From contig CAYFWF010000023.1 in the NCBI GenBank assembly GCA_964346815.1, positions 124,001 through 188,000 on the forward strand: a DNA stretch of 64,000 nucleotides, read 5' to 3'. Position 1 is the first letter of the stretch. Every line of letters starts with the position of its first letter. The stretch comes from CAYFWF01 sp964346815 (GTDB lineage Bacteria > Acidobacteriota > Aminicenantia > Aminicenantales > Aminicenantaceae). The notes under the pieces are model-generated. The model saw nothing but the letters and a program-made list of their open reading frames with translations, was not told where the DNA came from and ran no database searches. A program made the translations under genes and the position numbers. Shown here one piece after another: positions 1-9,422 of the stretch.

Positions 1-476
1 AGATTTCTCTCGCAATAGCCCAAATGACAGGCCATATGAAAAAGTTTTTTTCCGAAATGGATGAGGCCGAAAAAAAGACTGGCCGCCCGGTCAGATGAGT
101 CTGCATTGATACGTACGATTCCCATCAGAAGTCCTCCTTTGTACCTATCGTAGACGCGTTGTACCGTTCGAGGACTCAGTTTTGAGTCGGCATCGAAGAA
201 GAGCAAGACCTCTCCCAGGGCCCTTTTGGCTCCTGTGTTTCTGGCTCTTCCCGGGCTCAGGATCGGCTCTTCCAGGAGGATATGAGAGATGGCGCTGTTT
301 TGAAAGAAAGAGTGAAAGACTTCGGAGGTTCTATCTGTAGAGGCATTATCCACCACAATAACTTCCAGATCCGAATGATCGAAAGTCTGGCGCTCTACGG
401 ACTGAAGAGCTCTTCCGAGATATTTTTCCTCGTTAAAGGCGGGAATGATTACGGATACCTTCTTACCTGTTTCCAT
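1..476 (-). CDS. Family 2 glycosyltransferase, C-terminus cut by window edge
   Basis: Partial gene; about 158 N-terminal codons are inside the window and the C-terminus lies beyond position 1. The N-terminus shows the GT-A nucleotide-sugar fold of GT2 enzymes: an IIPAFNEE stretch at residues 10-17, VVDNASTD at 41-48, and a DAD metal/nucleotide motif at 95-97 in FFDADS. It probably transfers a sugar to a lipid or polysaccharide acceptor at the cytoplasmic face of the membrane; donor and acceptor cannot be told. The ATG at 476 overlaps the 3' end of the upstream deacetylase gene by 14 bases, so the two are probably translated together. Fold is certain from the motifs; substrate is unknown. Confidence 0.9.
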   Translation of the reverse strand, partial: METGKKVSVIIPAFNEEKYLGRALQSVERQTFDHSDLEVIVVDNASTDRTSEVFHSFFQNSAISHILLEEPILSPGRARNTGAKRALGEVLLFFDADSKLSPRTVQRVYDRYKGGLLMGIVRINADSSDRAASLFFGLIHFGKKLFHMACHLGYCERN

Positions 477-1212
477 CGTTCGCACGATCCAAGAGACTGC
501 TGTAAGTGATCAGTCTTCTTTTTTGGGAAAGTTTCCAGATTTCTTTCAGTGCAAAGCTCAGAGGGCCTTTTTCGAAAACAGCTCCAGGATGGAGAACCAT
601 CCTGGCAAACGGGGAGCAGAGAAAACCCGTTTTTCTCATCACCCTGTGACCGAACATGGAGAGGTACTCGAGGAAGGAATGCATTCCCAGATAGCCCATA
701 GCTGGAGAAGCGATATTTTTCTGTCTTTTACAGTCGAAGATGGAAAATCCAGTGGTGCAATACCTGAATCCGCAGTCCTGGATGGCTCTCACGGTTTCTT
801 TGCTTTGGTGCCATGTCGGAGAGGTGAATCCTGAACAAATGAGGCCTGCTTCCTCCATGATCTGCTTTCCTTCTTCGATTCTCTTCCTGGCTTTTTCATA
901 TCCTGTTCGAAAAAATTCAGCTCCGTTCCTGGTGATATATTTTTCTCTCAGGCGATCGGCGAGTCCTTTCTTCGCAGCGTCTGCTCTGTGGCTGTATCCA
1001 TGTTGGATGATTTCGCTCCCCTTGCTTTTCTCTGAAAACACCCAATCCAGGAATTCGCTGTGTTCGAGGATGTTCCATCTTTCGAGATAATTGGGGATGA
1101 CTTTGATGCTGCGGGGGAGAAGTGATCTTTGATCCAGCCATGCCGCCAATGCTTTCAATTCATCGAGAAAGGGAGGAGCTGCGTCATGGATGGAAACGAT
1201 AAGATAATGCAT
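463..1212 (-). CDS. Polysaccharide deacetylase family protein (DUF2334/NodB-like)
   Basis: 249 residues with a NodB-type metal triad: Asp10 in SIHDAAP (7-13), and His71 and His75 in IIQHGYSHR. Families with this triad remove acetyl groups from polysaccharides or related amidated sugars using a divalent metal. There is no signal peptide, so the substrate is probably a cytoplasmic or membrane-associated sugar intermediate. The downstream glycosyltransferase overlaps its 3' end, which fits a shared role in a surface glycan or glycolipid pathway (inference). The length fits the DUF2334 branch. Exact substrate cannot be assigned. Confidence 0.82.
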   Translation of the reverse strand: MHYLIVSIHDAAPPFLDELKALAAWLDQRSLLPRSIKVIPNYLERWNILEHSEFLDWVFSEKSKGSEIIQHGYSHRADAAKKGLADRLREKYITRNGAEFFRTGYEKARKRIEEGKQIMEEAGLICSGFTSPTWHQSKETVRAIQDCGFRYCTTGFSIFDCKRQKNIASPAMGYLGMHSFLEYLSMFGHRVMRKTGFLCSPFARMVLHPGAVFEKGPLSFALKEIWKLSQKRRLITYSSLLDRANDGNR

Positions 1213-1227
1213 GGCTGAATAAAGGCT

Positions 1228-1956
1228 CTATATATCGAAGATATCCCTGGTCTCTTCGATTCGTGCTGTGACCGTCACCCAATGGATTCTGCCAAATTCC
1301 TTTTCTTGGATAGAGGTGGGCTTTTTATCGTAGAGTTTGAATCCGTGAGCGGTGTAGAAACTTTCGTCTCTGAGTTTTTCGGCATGGAGAAGCTCCCCGT
1401 AGACAGTATGGACACGGTTTTCCAAGAAATGACGGAAGAGAGCCCGAATGAGGGCCCTTCCCACCCCTCTATTCCTGTATCCTTTTGCGACATTGAAATG
1501 GAAATGAGACGTCCTTCTAGGTCTTTTTGGTCTTTCGCGGCTTCCCTTGGCTATCAAGCGTTTGATATAGGCTCTGCTCTTCGCATCGTAGATTCTGAAC
1601 AAGGACTTCACTGCGGCTTTCAGGATAAGCGGGGCGGCTATGAAAGGATAGAAGACAAGATTGAACTTCATGGGGTGTCTGCAGCCGAGGATATAGCCGA
1701 TAATATTGGGATTCTCCTGTCCTGCTTCGGCGACATAGCAAGAATCAGGCTCGAATCTGAGATAATAGCCGGTGTTGAAGTCCGCAAACCATTTCCTGTC
1801 TTGGAAGACACTGTCCACAGGGCTGCCGAAATGTCCTGTATCGCAGCACAATAATCTGACTTGATTTCTGTCTCCTCGACGGTATGCCCTTACGGTAAAA
1901 TTCAGTGTTTTGCTTTCTTCTTCATTTTTTATCTTATTCACGGCGCGGGGCGACAT
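1228..1956 (-). CDS. GNAT family N-acetyltransferase
   Basis: 242 residues from the ATG at 1956, chosen because AGAGG sits five bases upstream; a TTG at 2001 would add 15 residues but has no comparable ribosome site. The acetyl-CoA pyrophosphate-binding motif A is visible around residues 153-168: a short beta strand (HFHFNV) followed by GYRNRGVGRAL, matching R/Q-x-x-G-x-G/A. The middle of the protein (about 85-135) is longer than in minimal GNATs and carries a hydrophobic segment. It presumably acetylates an amine on a small molecule or protein. The deacetylase gene follows after 15 bases. Confidence 0.82.
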   Translation of the reverse strand: MSPRAVNKIKNEEESKTLNFTVRAYRRGDRNQVRLLCCDTGHFGSPVDSVFQDRKWFADFNTGYYLRFEPDSCYVAEAGQENPNIIGYILGCRHPMKFNLVFYPFIAAPLILKAAVKSLFRIYDAKSRAYIKRLIAKGSRERPKRPRRTSHFHFNVAKGYRNRGVGRALIRALFRHFLENRVHTVYGELLHAEKLRDESFYTAHGFKLYDKKPTSIQEKEFGRIHWVTVTARIEETRDIFDI

Positions 1957-2039
1957 TCCTGCCTCTGCTTTTCGTCTGACTAACCCCAAAGATATATACA
2001 ACAGGAAAATATCGAGGTCAAGGAATTAGAAGGCTGTAA

Positions 2040-3032
2040 TTAACGGAATTTTGGCTCAGGCATTGGTTTGTTGTCCAATATCTGCTCGATACGGTCCAGG
2101 ATTTCCTCGGTTAATCGGGGCGCCAGATTCGAGGCCGTCATATTTTCGGAGACCTGTTCCGGCTTGGAGGCCCCGGTGATAACGGTGCTGACATGAGGAT
2201 TTTTCAGACACCAGGCGATGGCAAGTTTGGGCATGGTTGTCCCCAGTTCTCCGGCAATGAGGCTCAGCTTACGGACCTTTTCGATCTTCCGTCGTCCTTC
2301 TTCGCCTTCCAAGCGCTGGCGCAGCCAATCGTAGCCAGGCAGGGAGACCCGTGTCCCCTTAGGGATGCCTTTATCATACTTTCCTGTCAGGAAGCCGCTG
2401 GCTAAAGGGCTCCATATGGTTGTGCCAAGTCCGATCTCTTTATAAAGGGGAAAATACTCCTTTTCTACCCTCTCTCTGCAGAACATATTGTATTCAGGCT
2501 GTTCCATGGCCGGCGGAATGAGATGTTCCTTGCGGGCGATGTGATGGGCCGTGGAGATTTGTTCGGCGCTCCATTCGCTCGTTCCCCAGTAGAACGCCTT
2601 TCCTTGGTTGATGAGGAAGTTCATGGCACGAACTGTTTCTTCGATCGGAGTGTCTCTGTCAGCCCTGTGGCAGAAGATCAGATCCACATAATCTGTTTGA
2701 AGACGGCGGAGGGCTGCGTCGGTTCCCTCCAGGATGTGTTTACGGGAGAGCCCTTGGTCGTTGGGACCGCTTCCTCCCCAAAAGATTTTGGTGGATAGAA
2801 CCAAATCGGATCTTTTCCAACCCATTTTCTTTATGACGCTGCCCATCATGGTTTCGGCACGGCCTTGGGCATAAACCTCGGCATTGTCGAAGAAGTTCAC
2901 CCCCGCTTCATAGGCGATCTTCATGCATGCAGAAGCTGTATCCTCTCCGATCTGTTCACCGAATGTCACCCATGCCCCGAAAGAAAGGGCAGAGACTTTC
3001 AAACCCGTGTTTCCCAAAAAACGATATTCCAT
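2040..3032 (-). CDS. Aldo/keto reductase, Kv-beta-like (AKR6-type)
   Basis: 330 residues, the usual length for the family. The AKR catalytic tetrad is complete: Asp49 and Tyr54 in FFDNAEVY, Lys82 in STKIFWG and His122 in FCHRAD. The sequence pattern (FLGNTGLKVSALSFG start, GTSEWSAEQ middle, ITGASKPEQ near the NADPH 2'-phosphate site) is that of the Kv-beta/YghZ branch, which reduces aldehydes such as L-glyceraldehyde 3-phosphate or methylglyoxal with NADPH. Cytosolic; no signal peptide. It stands between the prolyl oligopeptidase and acetyltransferase genes on the same strand with short gaps. Substrate is not determined by sequence. Confidence 0.9.
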   Translation of the reverse strand: MEYRFLGNTGLKVSALSFGAWVTFGEQIGEDTASACMKIAYEAGVNFFDNAEVYAQGRAETMMGSVIKKMGWKRSDLVLSTKIFWGGSGPNDQGLSRKHILEGTDAALRRLQTDYVDLIFCHRADRDTPIEETVRAMNFLINQGKAFYWGTSEWSAEQISTAHHIARKEHLIPPAMEQPEYNMFCRERVEKEYFPLYKEIGLGTTIWSPLASGFLTGKYDKGIPKGTRVSLPGYDWLRQRLEGEEGRRKIEKVRKLSLIAGELGTTMPKLAIAWCLKNPHVSTVITGASKPEQVSENMTASNLAPRLTEEILDRIEQILDNKPMPEPKFR

Positions 3033-3114
3033 ATCCTTTACTCCTTGATTTTATGTGCGATTTTCGGGTTTCTGTGGCTTTCTTCTCGTGAAGTTGTCCG
3101 GCACGGAATAGGAT

Positions 3115-5247
3115 TCAATATCTGACTTCGAGTCCCATGTTATAAAACAGGAAGGACCACTTGTCCGCAATTTCTTCGAGTCTTTTGGTGGTGCTGCTGG
3201 CACCATGTCCAGAACGGGTTTGGATACGAATCAGCACAGGATTTTCTCCCTTATGTTTTTCCTGGAGGGTGGCGATGAATTTGAAAGAGTGAGCCGGAAC
3301 GACACGGTCGTCATGGTCGGCCGTTGTGACCAGAGTAGCCGGATAGGCTGTCCCATCTTCAATATTGTGCAGAGGAGAGTAAGAATAAAGATTCTCAAAG
3401 TGTATCTTCTCGTCGCTCGATCCATATTCAACCGTCCAGCCCCATCCCACGGTAAATTTATGGTACCTCAACATGTCCATCACTCCGACCGCAGGGAACG
3501 CAACCTTGAAGAGATCCGGCCTCTGGGTCATACAGGCTCCGACCAGTAGACCTCCGTTGGATGCTCCGGCTATGGCCAACCTTTCTTTCGATGTGTAGTT
3601 TTCTCCGATGAGATACTCAGCCGCAGCTATGAAATCATCGAATACATTTTGTTTGTTCAACAGCATCCCGGCTCGATGCCATTCTTCTCCGTATTCACCG
3701 CCTCCACGGATACATGCAGTGGCATAAACCCCATCGTTTTCGAGCAGAATAAGAAGCGTCGAATCGAAGTAGGGCCTTCTACTGCTGTTGAATCCTCCGT
3801 AGCCATAAAGGTATGTGGGCCTCTGGCCGTCAATTTCGATTCCTTTTTTGTAAACGATGAACATCGGGATTTTCGTGCCATCTTTGCTGGAGTAAAAAAC
3901 CTGTTTGGCCTCGTAATCTTCGGGACTGAAATTCACATCTGTCTTGTGAAAGACTTCTGATTTCCCGCTCGAGATATCATATTTATATATTGTCGGTGGA
4001 TAGGTAAAAGAAGAGAAGGAATAAAAGGTGATTTCATCCTCTCTTTTTCCGCTGAAACCTCCTCCAGAACCGAGAGCTGGGAGATCGATCTCTCTAATCA
4101 GCTTGCCTGAAAGGTCATGCTGGAAGATTCGGGTGGTGGCATCCTTGAGATAGTTGCAGAACAGCTGTCCGCCCACTGTGCTGACACTGGAAAGAACCTC
4201 GGATTTCTCGGGGATAATTGTCTTCCAATGTTCCTTACCGGGGTCTTGGGAATCGATCAGGATCACCCTGTAATTGGGAGCATCGATGTTCGTATACAGG
4301 AAAAATTGATCCGCATCGTTATCGATGATATAGCTGTCGGATTCAAAACCTGTGATCAGCGGTGCAAAATCGGCATCTGGAGCAGAAAGGTCCTTATAGT
4401 AGAGTTCGTTGCCATGGGTACCTTCTGTTATGTAGAGAAAAAGATATCTTTGGTCTTCAGTCACCCTTGCCCTCACATACCGCATGGGGTGGTCGGGATC
4501 TTCATAGACCATTACATCCTTTTCCTGGGGATCTCCCACTTTGTGGTAGAAGATCTTCTGGAATTTATTCATGGCCGTAAGTTCCTCACCTTCTGCAGGC
4601 TTGTCATAGCCGCTGTAGTAGAACCCGTTACCGTGCCATGCAGCTCCTGTGAATTTCACCCACCGGATTCGGTCGCTCAGTTCCTTCTTGGATGCGATCT
4701 CCATGATGTGAAGCTCCTGCCAGTCCGAACCGGCTTCAGAACGGGAATAGGTGACATATTTGTCGTCTTTGGAAAAACCTACCAAAGAGATTCGGATCGT
4801 ACCATCGGGAGATAATAAATTGGGATCGATAAAGACTTCGGGATCCCCTTCCAGGCCTTTTTGGACGTAGATCACCGATTGATTTTGCAGTCCGTCGTTC
4901 TTGTAAAAGAAATAATATTCTCCTGCTCTGAAAGGGGATGAATATCTAGGATAATTATAGACTTCGTTCAACCGCTGCCGTATTTTTTGTCTGAAAGGAA
5001 TGTTTTCCAAATAAGAAAAGGTCAGCTCATTCTGCTGCTGGATCCATTCCTTGATATCTTCGGATTGATCATCTTCCATCCACCGGTAAGGATCCGCCAC
5101 TGGGGTGCCGAAGTATTCGTCTACCTGATCGACTTTCTTTGTAACAGGATATTGGAGTTCGCCTCGGGGCTGTTCTCCCTGGTTCTGGCAAACGGGGAGG
5201 AAAGCCATTGAAACGAGAATGAAAAGAATGTAAAATTTTTTACGCAT
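3115..5247 (-). CDS. Prolyl oligopeptidase (peptidase S9A), exported
   Basis: 710 residues. An N-terminal hydrophobic segment (5-19) ends at Cys20; LPVC is an imperfect lipobox, so it is either a lipoprotein or a secreted protein. Residues about 30-430 form the seven-bladed propeller that restricts access to short peptides, beginning with the family hallmark of DPYRWMED. The C-terminal alpha/beta hydrolase domain carries Ser563 in GASNGG, Asp646/647 in DHDDRVVP and His681 in SGHG. It cleaves after proline in oligopeptides, here most likely in the periplasm or outside the cell. A second S9A enzyme lies at 11085-13250, on the other side of the amidohydrolase trio, suggesting a peptide-degradation region. 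Confidence 0.95.
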   Translation of the reverse strand: MRKKFYILFILVSMAFLPVCQNQGEQPRGELQYPVTKKVDQVDEYFGTPVADPYRWMEDDQSEDIKEWIQQQNELTFSYLENIPFRQKIRQRLNEVYNYPRYSSPFRAGEYYFFYKNDGLQNQSVIYVQKGLEGDPEVFIDPNLLSPDGTIRISLVGFSKDDKYVTYSRSEAGSDWQELHIMEIASKKELSDRIRWVKFTGAAWHGNGFYYSGYDKPAEGEELTAMNKFQKIFYHKVGDPQEKDVMVYEDPDHPMRYVRARVTEDQRYLFLYITEGTHGNELYYKDLSAPDADFAPLITGFESDSYIIDNDADQFFLYTNIDAPNYRVILIDSQDPGKEHWKTIIPEKSEVLSSVSTVGGQLFCNYLKDATTRIFQHDLSGKLIREIDLPALGSGGGFSGKREDEITFYSFSSFTYPPTIYKYDISSGKSEVFHKTDVNFSPEDYEAKQVFYSSKDGTKIPMFIVYKKGIEIDGQRPTYLYGYGGFNSSRRPYFDSTLLILLENDGVYATACIRGGGEYGEEWHRAGMLLNKQNVFDDFIAAAEYLIGENYTSKERLAIAGASNGGLLVGACMTQRPDLFKVAFPAVGVMDMLRYHKFTVGWGWTVEYGSSDEKIHFENLYSYSPLHNIEDGTAYPATLVTTADHDDRVVPAHSFKFIATLQEKHKGENPVLIRIQTRSGHGASSTTKRLEEIADKWSFLFYNMGLEVRY

Positions 5248-5270
5248 GCTATACCTCCGTTAAGTTAGGA

Positions 5271-6143
5271 TTATCTCTGCTCAAATGTCAGCTCTAGAGG
5301 ATTGGTCATCTTATTGTAGCTTTGTTCCAACCGATACCGGAAGGGTTTCAGTGAAGATTCGATAACATCGGGGAGTCCATCCTCCCAGGGCAATCGGAAG
5401 CGGTCCTCCTCCATGGCCTTGATCTCTGCTTCCAGGGTTTGACGCCAATCGCCAGAGATGCCGGGCGAGTCGGATGCCAAAAGCTCTTCCAGTTGGTTGT
5501 GCAACATAGGCAAGAGCATCCTGTGGAGGCGCCTGAGGGCGGTGTCTCTGCGTTCTTCCAGCACTTCTTCTTGATCCCAGGTGCTCCGCTCTTCGTCGGG
5601 ACCGACAATTTCGAAATCCGGCCCATCTTCCGGCAAATACCCGAGCCAGGAGTAAAAGGAAATGACGTACAGGTAATAATATTCTCCCATTCCCATACCA
5701 ACGTCCAGCAAGGCTTGATTGCGGCTTTTCATGAATTCGCCGATCTGCGGGATCAATCCCACGCCGGTTCTGATCATCTGAAAAATATTTTTGGGCTTTT
5801 TAACCTCTATCTCGCTTCGTCCGACGCGATCCTGAAGCGTTTTGAAGGAGGCCTCCAGTTTCTCTCGCACCGGGGCGAAGGCTTCCCTTACGGCTAAAAA
5901 TGACTCTATACGCTCAGGACCGATGGTCCCATCTGGATTGGGAGTGAAATCTTTGATTCTCCCATAACGTTCTGTTAGGGTGGTCATCAATGCATCATAT
6001 TCCTTGAACTCATCCGCTATATCTTTGAAAAAGAAATATCCGGTGATTCCCAAGGCGATCAGTATCAGAATAACAACGCCGCACCCGATACCGCAGCCTA
6101 TGAGCCATTTTTTGGTTGTATCGCTCGTTTTTTGTTGGTTCAT
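5271..6143 (-). CDS. Unknown protein with one N-terminal membrane anchor
   Basis: 290 residues that I cannot place in a family. Residues 12-38 form a Lys-Lys-flanked hydrophobic segment with GCGIGCGVV, a single transmembrane anchor; the remaining about 250 residues are hydrophilic, charged and predicted largely helical. There is no recognisable catalytic motif. Topology by the positive-inside rule puts the short N-terminus in the cytoplasm and the large domain outside the membrane. It lies 23 bases upstream of the prolyl oligopeptidase gene on the same strand, so the two are probably cotranscribed and may act in the same compartment (inference). Confidence 0.75.
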   Translation of the reverse strand: MNQQKTSDTTKKWLIGCGIGCGVVILILIALGITGYFFFKDIADEFKEYDALMTTLTERYGRIKDFTPNPDGTIGPERIESFLAVREAFAPVREKLEASFKTLQDRVGRSEIEVKKPKNIFQMIRTGVGLIPQIGEFMKSRNQALLDVGMGMGEYYYLYVISFYSWLGYLPEDGPDFEIVGPDEERSTWDQEEVLEERRDTALRRLHRMLLPMLHNQLEELLASDSPGISGDWRQTLEAEIKAMEEDRFRLPWEDGLPDVIESSLKPFRYRLEQSYNKMTNPLELTFEQR

Positions 6144-6429
6144 GCTCCAGACCTCATCATCTCATGGTCTTTCTATCATAACAAAAAGAAGTACGCAATG
6201 GCGAACTTCCGATGAAATTATCACGGAAATAAAAGCCTTGCTATTTTTCCTTTCCTGAACCGGCATGGATATATTAATATTGATTGTCATAAATTCTGTT
6301 TTTTTATATAAATTTTCAATAATTGACGGCTTGGAAGAAATGGAACATTTTCTGCCTGATTTCCGTATGAATACCCTAACCCAGAGTCAATGGGTTTCAC
6401 ATATACAAAGAACGAAAAAAGGAGGTATG
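6144..6429. other. Divergent intergenic region
   Basis: 286 bases between the minus-strand membrane protein and the plus-strand amidohydrolase trio. It is AT-rich, with a T7 tract at 6299-6305 followed by TATATA, which could be a weak -10. I see no convincing -35 at normal spacing and no RNA gene. A reading frame continues upstream of the amidohydrolase start at 6430 through this region, but its translation looks non-conserved and it is not included in that gene. Confidence 0.45.
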
Positions 6430-8052
6430 ATGAAAAAAAACTCGCCAAAGGCAGGTTTGATATTCTGTCTTGTTTGTGTTCTGGCCTTATCCTTTTCAAG
6501 TCTCCGTTCTGAAGAGGACCTCCACAGTGTTTGGGCTGTGAAGGATTGTCGTGTTGTCACCCAGGCCGGAATCCCTCTTGAGAAAGGAACGGTTGTGATC
6601 GTGGACGGATTGATAGAAGCTGTCGGAACCGGAATCCCTATTCCTGCAGAGGCAGAAGTGATCGACGGAAGAGAGCTTACGGCTTATCCAGGCCTGATCG
6701 ATGCTCTTGGAAAATCCCTTCTCAAACTCCCGGAACGCGAGTTTGATCCCTTGAAAGTCTACACAGGAGAATACACCGACAAGGATAAAGGAATCACTCC
6801 GGAACTGCGGGCCTTTGACTACTTCGAGATCAGCAAATCGACTTTAGAAAAATATCATACCAACGGCATAACTGCGGTTCAAGTCATGCCAGAAAGGGGG
6901 ATATTTACAGGCCAAGCATCGGTTTTTTGCCTGAGTGGAACAGATAAAAATAAGAATGTTATCCTGAGAGACAGCAGCCTCGGAGTTGGATTCTCCTCTG
7001 GGGGATTTATGGTCTATCCGAGCTCGTTGATGGGTGTTGTGGCTTTTCTCAGACAGGAGTTTTCCAATGCTTCTTACTTTGAAATGCATAAGAATCGCTG
7101 GTTCAAAGAAATGAGGTGGATATCCCGGCCCGAATACAATGCCAAATATGAAGCACTTTCTGACTTCGCTGTCGGCAACAAGCCTGTGATTTTTCTATGC
7201 CGGAATCAACATGATATCCGGCGGGCCATACGTCTCGCCTCGGAGTTAAGTCTGGTTTATTCCATCTGTGATTTAGGGAACGAAGCCTTTCGAGCGATTC
7301 CTGAACTCAAAGAGGCAAAAGCCATGGTTTTGCTCCCCCTGACCTTCAAAGCTCCGAGCACCAGTGTCCATACCCAGATGGGAAGAGAAGCGAGAGAGAA
7401 GGCTGAAAAAGAGCTTTTTACAAAAAACCCTGCAAAATTGGCTGAGGCAGGCATTCCTTTCGTTTTCACATCCTTAGGCACGGATGATCCCCAGAGTTTT
7501 ATGGAGGGTATCCGGAAGGCCGTAGAAAATGGGCTTCCTGATGAAGAGGCCCTTCGTGCTCTGACTACAGAAGCAGCCAGGTTTATGAAGCTGGAAAAAG
7601 CTCTGGGCACAGTGGAACCCGGAAAAATTGCCAACCTTGTTTTGGTTGAAGGCAAGCTTTTTACCGAGGATTCTAAAGTGAAATTCGTCTTCGCAGACGG
7701 AGAGAAATTCGAAATCAAAGAGACCAAGGTCAAAGAAGGAGAGAAACCCTCGGTCAACATCTCCGGGAAATGGGAAATTTCGATCGAGGAAGCCGGCCTG
7801 AAATTGACCGTCGATTTTGTGCAGGAAGAGTCTGCTCTTTCAGGGAAAATGACCACTCCTTTCGGGGTCTTTGATTTCTCGGGTGGTACGGTTTCGGGTA
7901 ACGAGATCTATTTCGAGATGTCGATCTCGGTTGGAGGCCAGGATATCGATCTGTATTTCTCAGCTATTGTGGAAGGAGATAAAATGACAGGAACGGTGGT
8001 TCAGGGAACGGAAGGTTCGACTGAATTTACGGCCAAGAGGATTCCGGGATAA
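6430..8052 (+). CDS. Amidohydrolase-fold protein lacking metal ligands (first of three)
   Basis: 540 residues from the ATG at 6430, just after GGAGG at 6421-6425; the open frame starts earlier but without a ribosome site. A signal peptide (about 1-27) precedes the composite beta-sandwich of imidazolonepropionase-like amidohydrolases. Where the family has GxxDxHxH, this protein reads GLIDALGK (88-95): Leu93 and Lys95 replace both His. The later His positions also look lost, although the Asp (GTDD) and the closing EPGKIANLVL stretch remain. A C-terminal domain of about 95 residues, predicted all-beta (ISGKWEIS onward), is added. It is probably exported and non-catalytic or altered in mechanism. 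First gene of the trio, 11 bases before the next. Confidence 0.85.
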   Translation: MKKNSPKAGLIFCLVCVLALSFSSLRSEEDLHSVWAVKDCRVVTQAGIPLEKGTVVIVDGLIEAVGTGIPIPAEAEVIDGRELTAYPGLIDALGKSLLKLPEREFDPLKVYTGEYTDKDKGITPELRAFDYFEISKSTLEKYHTNGITAVQVMPERGIFTGQASVFCLSGTDKNKNVILRDSSLGVGFSSGGFMVYPSSLMGVVAFLRQEFSNASYFEMHKNRWFKEMRWISRPEYNAKYEALSDFAVGNKPVIFLCRNQHDIRRAIRLASELSLVYSICDLGNEAFRAIPELKEAKAMVLLPLTFKAPSTSVHTQMGREAREKAEKELFTKNPAKLAEAGIPFVFTSLGTDDPQSFMEGIRKAVENGLPDEEALRALTTEAARFMKLEKALGTVEPGKIANLVLVEGKLFTEDSKVKFVFADGEKFEIKETKVKEGEKPSVNISGKWEISIEEAGLKLTVDFVQEESALSGKMTTPFGVFDFSGGTVSGNEIYFEMSISVGGQDIDLYFSAIVEGDKMTGTVVQGTEGSTEFTAKRIPG

Positions 8053-8063
8053 GGAGGAACAAG

Positions 8064-9422
8064 ATGACGATTAGAAGAGTATGGATTGCAATTGCGGCAT
8101 TGGTTTTCTTTGTCTCTAATGGCTTTGCCGACGGGCAGGAGAAAGGGCTTCTCCTGAAGAATGGGAATGTCATTACGGTTGCAGGAGAGACGATTAAAGA
8201 TGGAGACATCCTTATTATAGGAGGCAGGATCGCCAAAGTCGGAAAGGGACTCCAAGGGGATTCTCTTACGGACGAATTGGATCTTAAAGGAAAATGGGTG
8301 ATGCCGGGCATCATCGACTCCCATTCCCATATCGCTATCGAAGGCGGGGTCAACGAGATGGGAAACCTTATCACCTCTGAAGTGGATATTAGGGATGTCA
8401 TCTGGCCGGAGGACATGAATGTTTTTTATGCTTTGGCTGGCGGAGTCACGACCATTCACACCATGCATGGTTCGGCCAATTCCATCGGAGGGAGAGGCAT
8501 CGTCCTCAAACTCCGATGGGGAAAGAGTGCAGAGGAGATGATATTTAAAGGAGCTCCTCTCACTATCAAGTGGGCTCTGGGAGAAAATCCCAAGCAGAGC
8601 AACGTTGCGACTCCCGGGCAAGCCCGCTATCCAAGGACTCGCATGGGTGTAGAGGCTTCGATACGATATGAGTTCGAGAAAGCAAGAGATTATGTGCGGG
8701 CTTGGACGGAATATGAAAAAGAGATCGAAGCGGCCAGGAAGCAGAAAAAACCTGAACCCTTGCCTCCGAAGAAAAACTATCGATTGGAGGTGATCGGTGA
8801 CGTGCTCGAGGGGAAATACTTGATTCGCTGTCATGGCTACCAGGCAGAAGAGATGCTTTCCATCATGAAGCTCTGTAATGAATACGGGGTGAAGCTGGTT
8901 TGTTTTGAGCATGGACTCGAGGGATACAGGATAACGAACGAATTGGTGAAACACGGGGTGGCTGTCTCGACTTTCGCCGATTACTGGGCCTATAAGTGGG
9001 AAGCATATAACACCATGCCGCACGCGGTGGCCTTGATGGCCAAGCGAGGCGTTTTGACTGCCGTAAATTCAGATGATGCCGAGAGGATGCGGCGTCTGTT
9101 CCATGATGCGGCCAAGGCGGTGCGTTTTGGAGGACTTTCCGAGATCGAGGCGCTCAAGACCATCACCATCAATCCAGCCATCATCATGGGCATTGACCAA
9201 CGGACTGGAACCATAGAAGAAGGGAAGGATGCGGACCTGGCCGTGTTCAACCGCCACCCTTTCGATCCTTACACCATATGTGAGATGACTCTGGTGGATG
9301 GAGAAGTCCTGTTCGACCGGGCAAAGTATCTGGAAGAGAGAAAAAAAGCCGAAGAGGAAAAAAAGGAAAAAAGAGCTGAGGCAAATAAAGAGAAAGAAAA
9401 GAAAATCGGAGAGGGGGTATGA
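8064..9422 (+). CDS. Exported amidohydrolase with intact metal site (second of three)
   Basis: 452 residues with a signal peptide (1-22). The HxH motif is present at His87/His89 (GIIDSHSH); later ligands fit RCHGYQ and FEHGLEG, and the catalytic Asp is in NSDD. The C-terminal TITINPA...GTIEEGKDADL stretch is the standard closing beta-sandwich of the imidazolonepropionase/dipeptidase-like amidohydrolases. Such enzymes hydrolyse cyclic amides or dipeptides with one or two metal ions. The last 35 residues are a Lys/Glu-rich tail. The stop overlaps the next gene's ATG in ATGA, which indicates tight coupling. Substrate unknown; peptidase genes nearby suggest a peptide-derived compound (inference). 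Confidence 0.9.
   Translation: MTIRRVWIAIAALVFFVSNGFADGQEKGLLLKNGNVITVAGETIKDGDILIIGGRIAKVGKGLQGDSLTDELDLKGKWVMPGIIDSHSHIAIEGGVNEMGNLITSEVDIRDVIWPEDMNVFYALAGGVTTIHTMHGSANSIGGRGIVLKLRWGKSAEEMIFKGAPLTIKWALGENPKQSNVATPGQARYPRTRMGVEASIRYEFEKARDYVRAWTEYEKEIEAARKQKKPEPLPPKKNYRLEVIGDVLEGKYLIRCHGYQAEEMLSIMKLCNEYGVKLVCFEHGLEGYRITNELVKHGVAVSTFADYWAYKWEAYNTMPHAVALMAKRGVLTAVNSDDAERMRRLFHDAAKAVRFGGLSEIEALKTITINPAIIMGIDQRTGTIEEGKDADLAVFNRHPFDPYTICEMTLVDGEVLFDRAKYLEERKKAEEEKKEKRAEANKEKEKKIGEGV

Noticed and set aside
8001..9023. 340-codon minus-strand frame opposite the second amidohydrolase
   Set aside because: It lies fully antisense to a well-conserved gene, has no ribosome site, and its translation shows no domain pattern.
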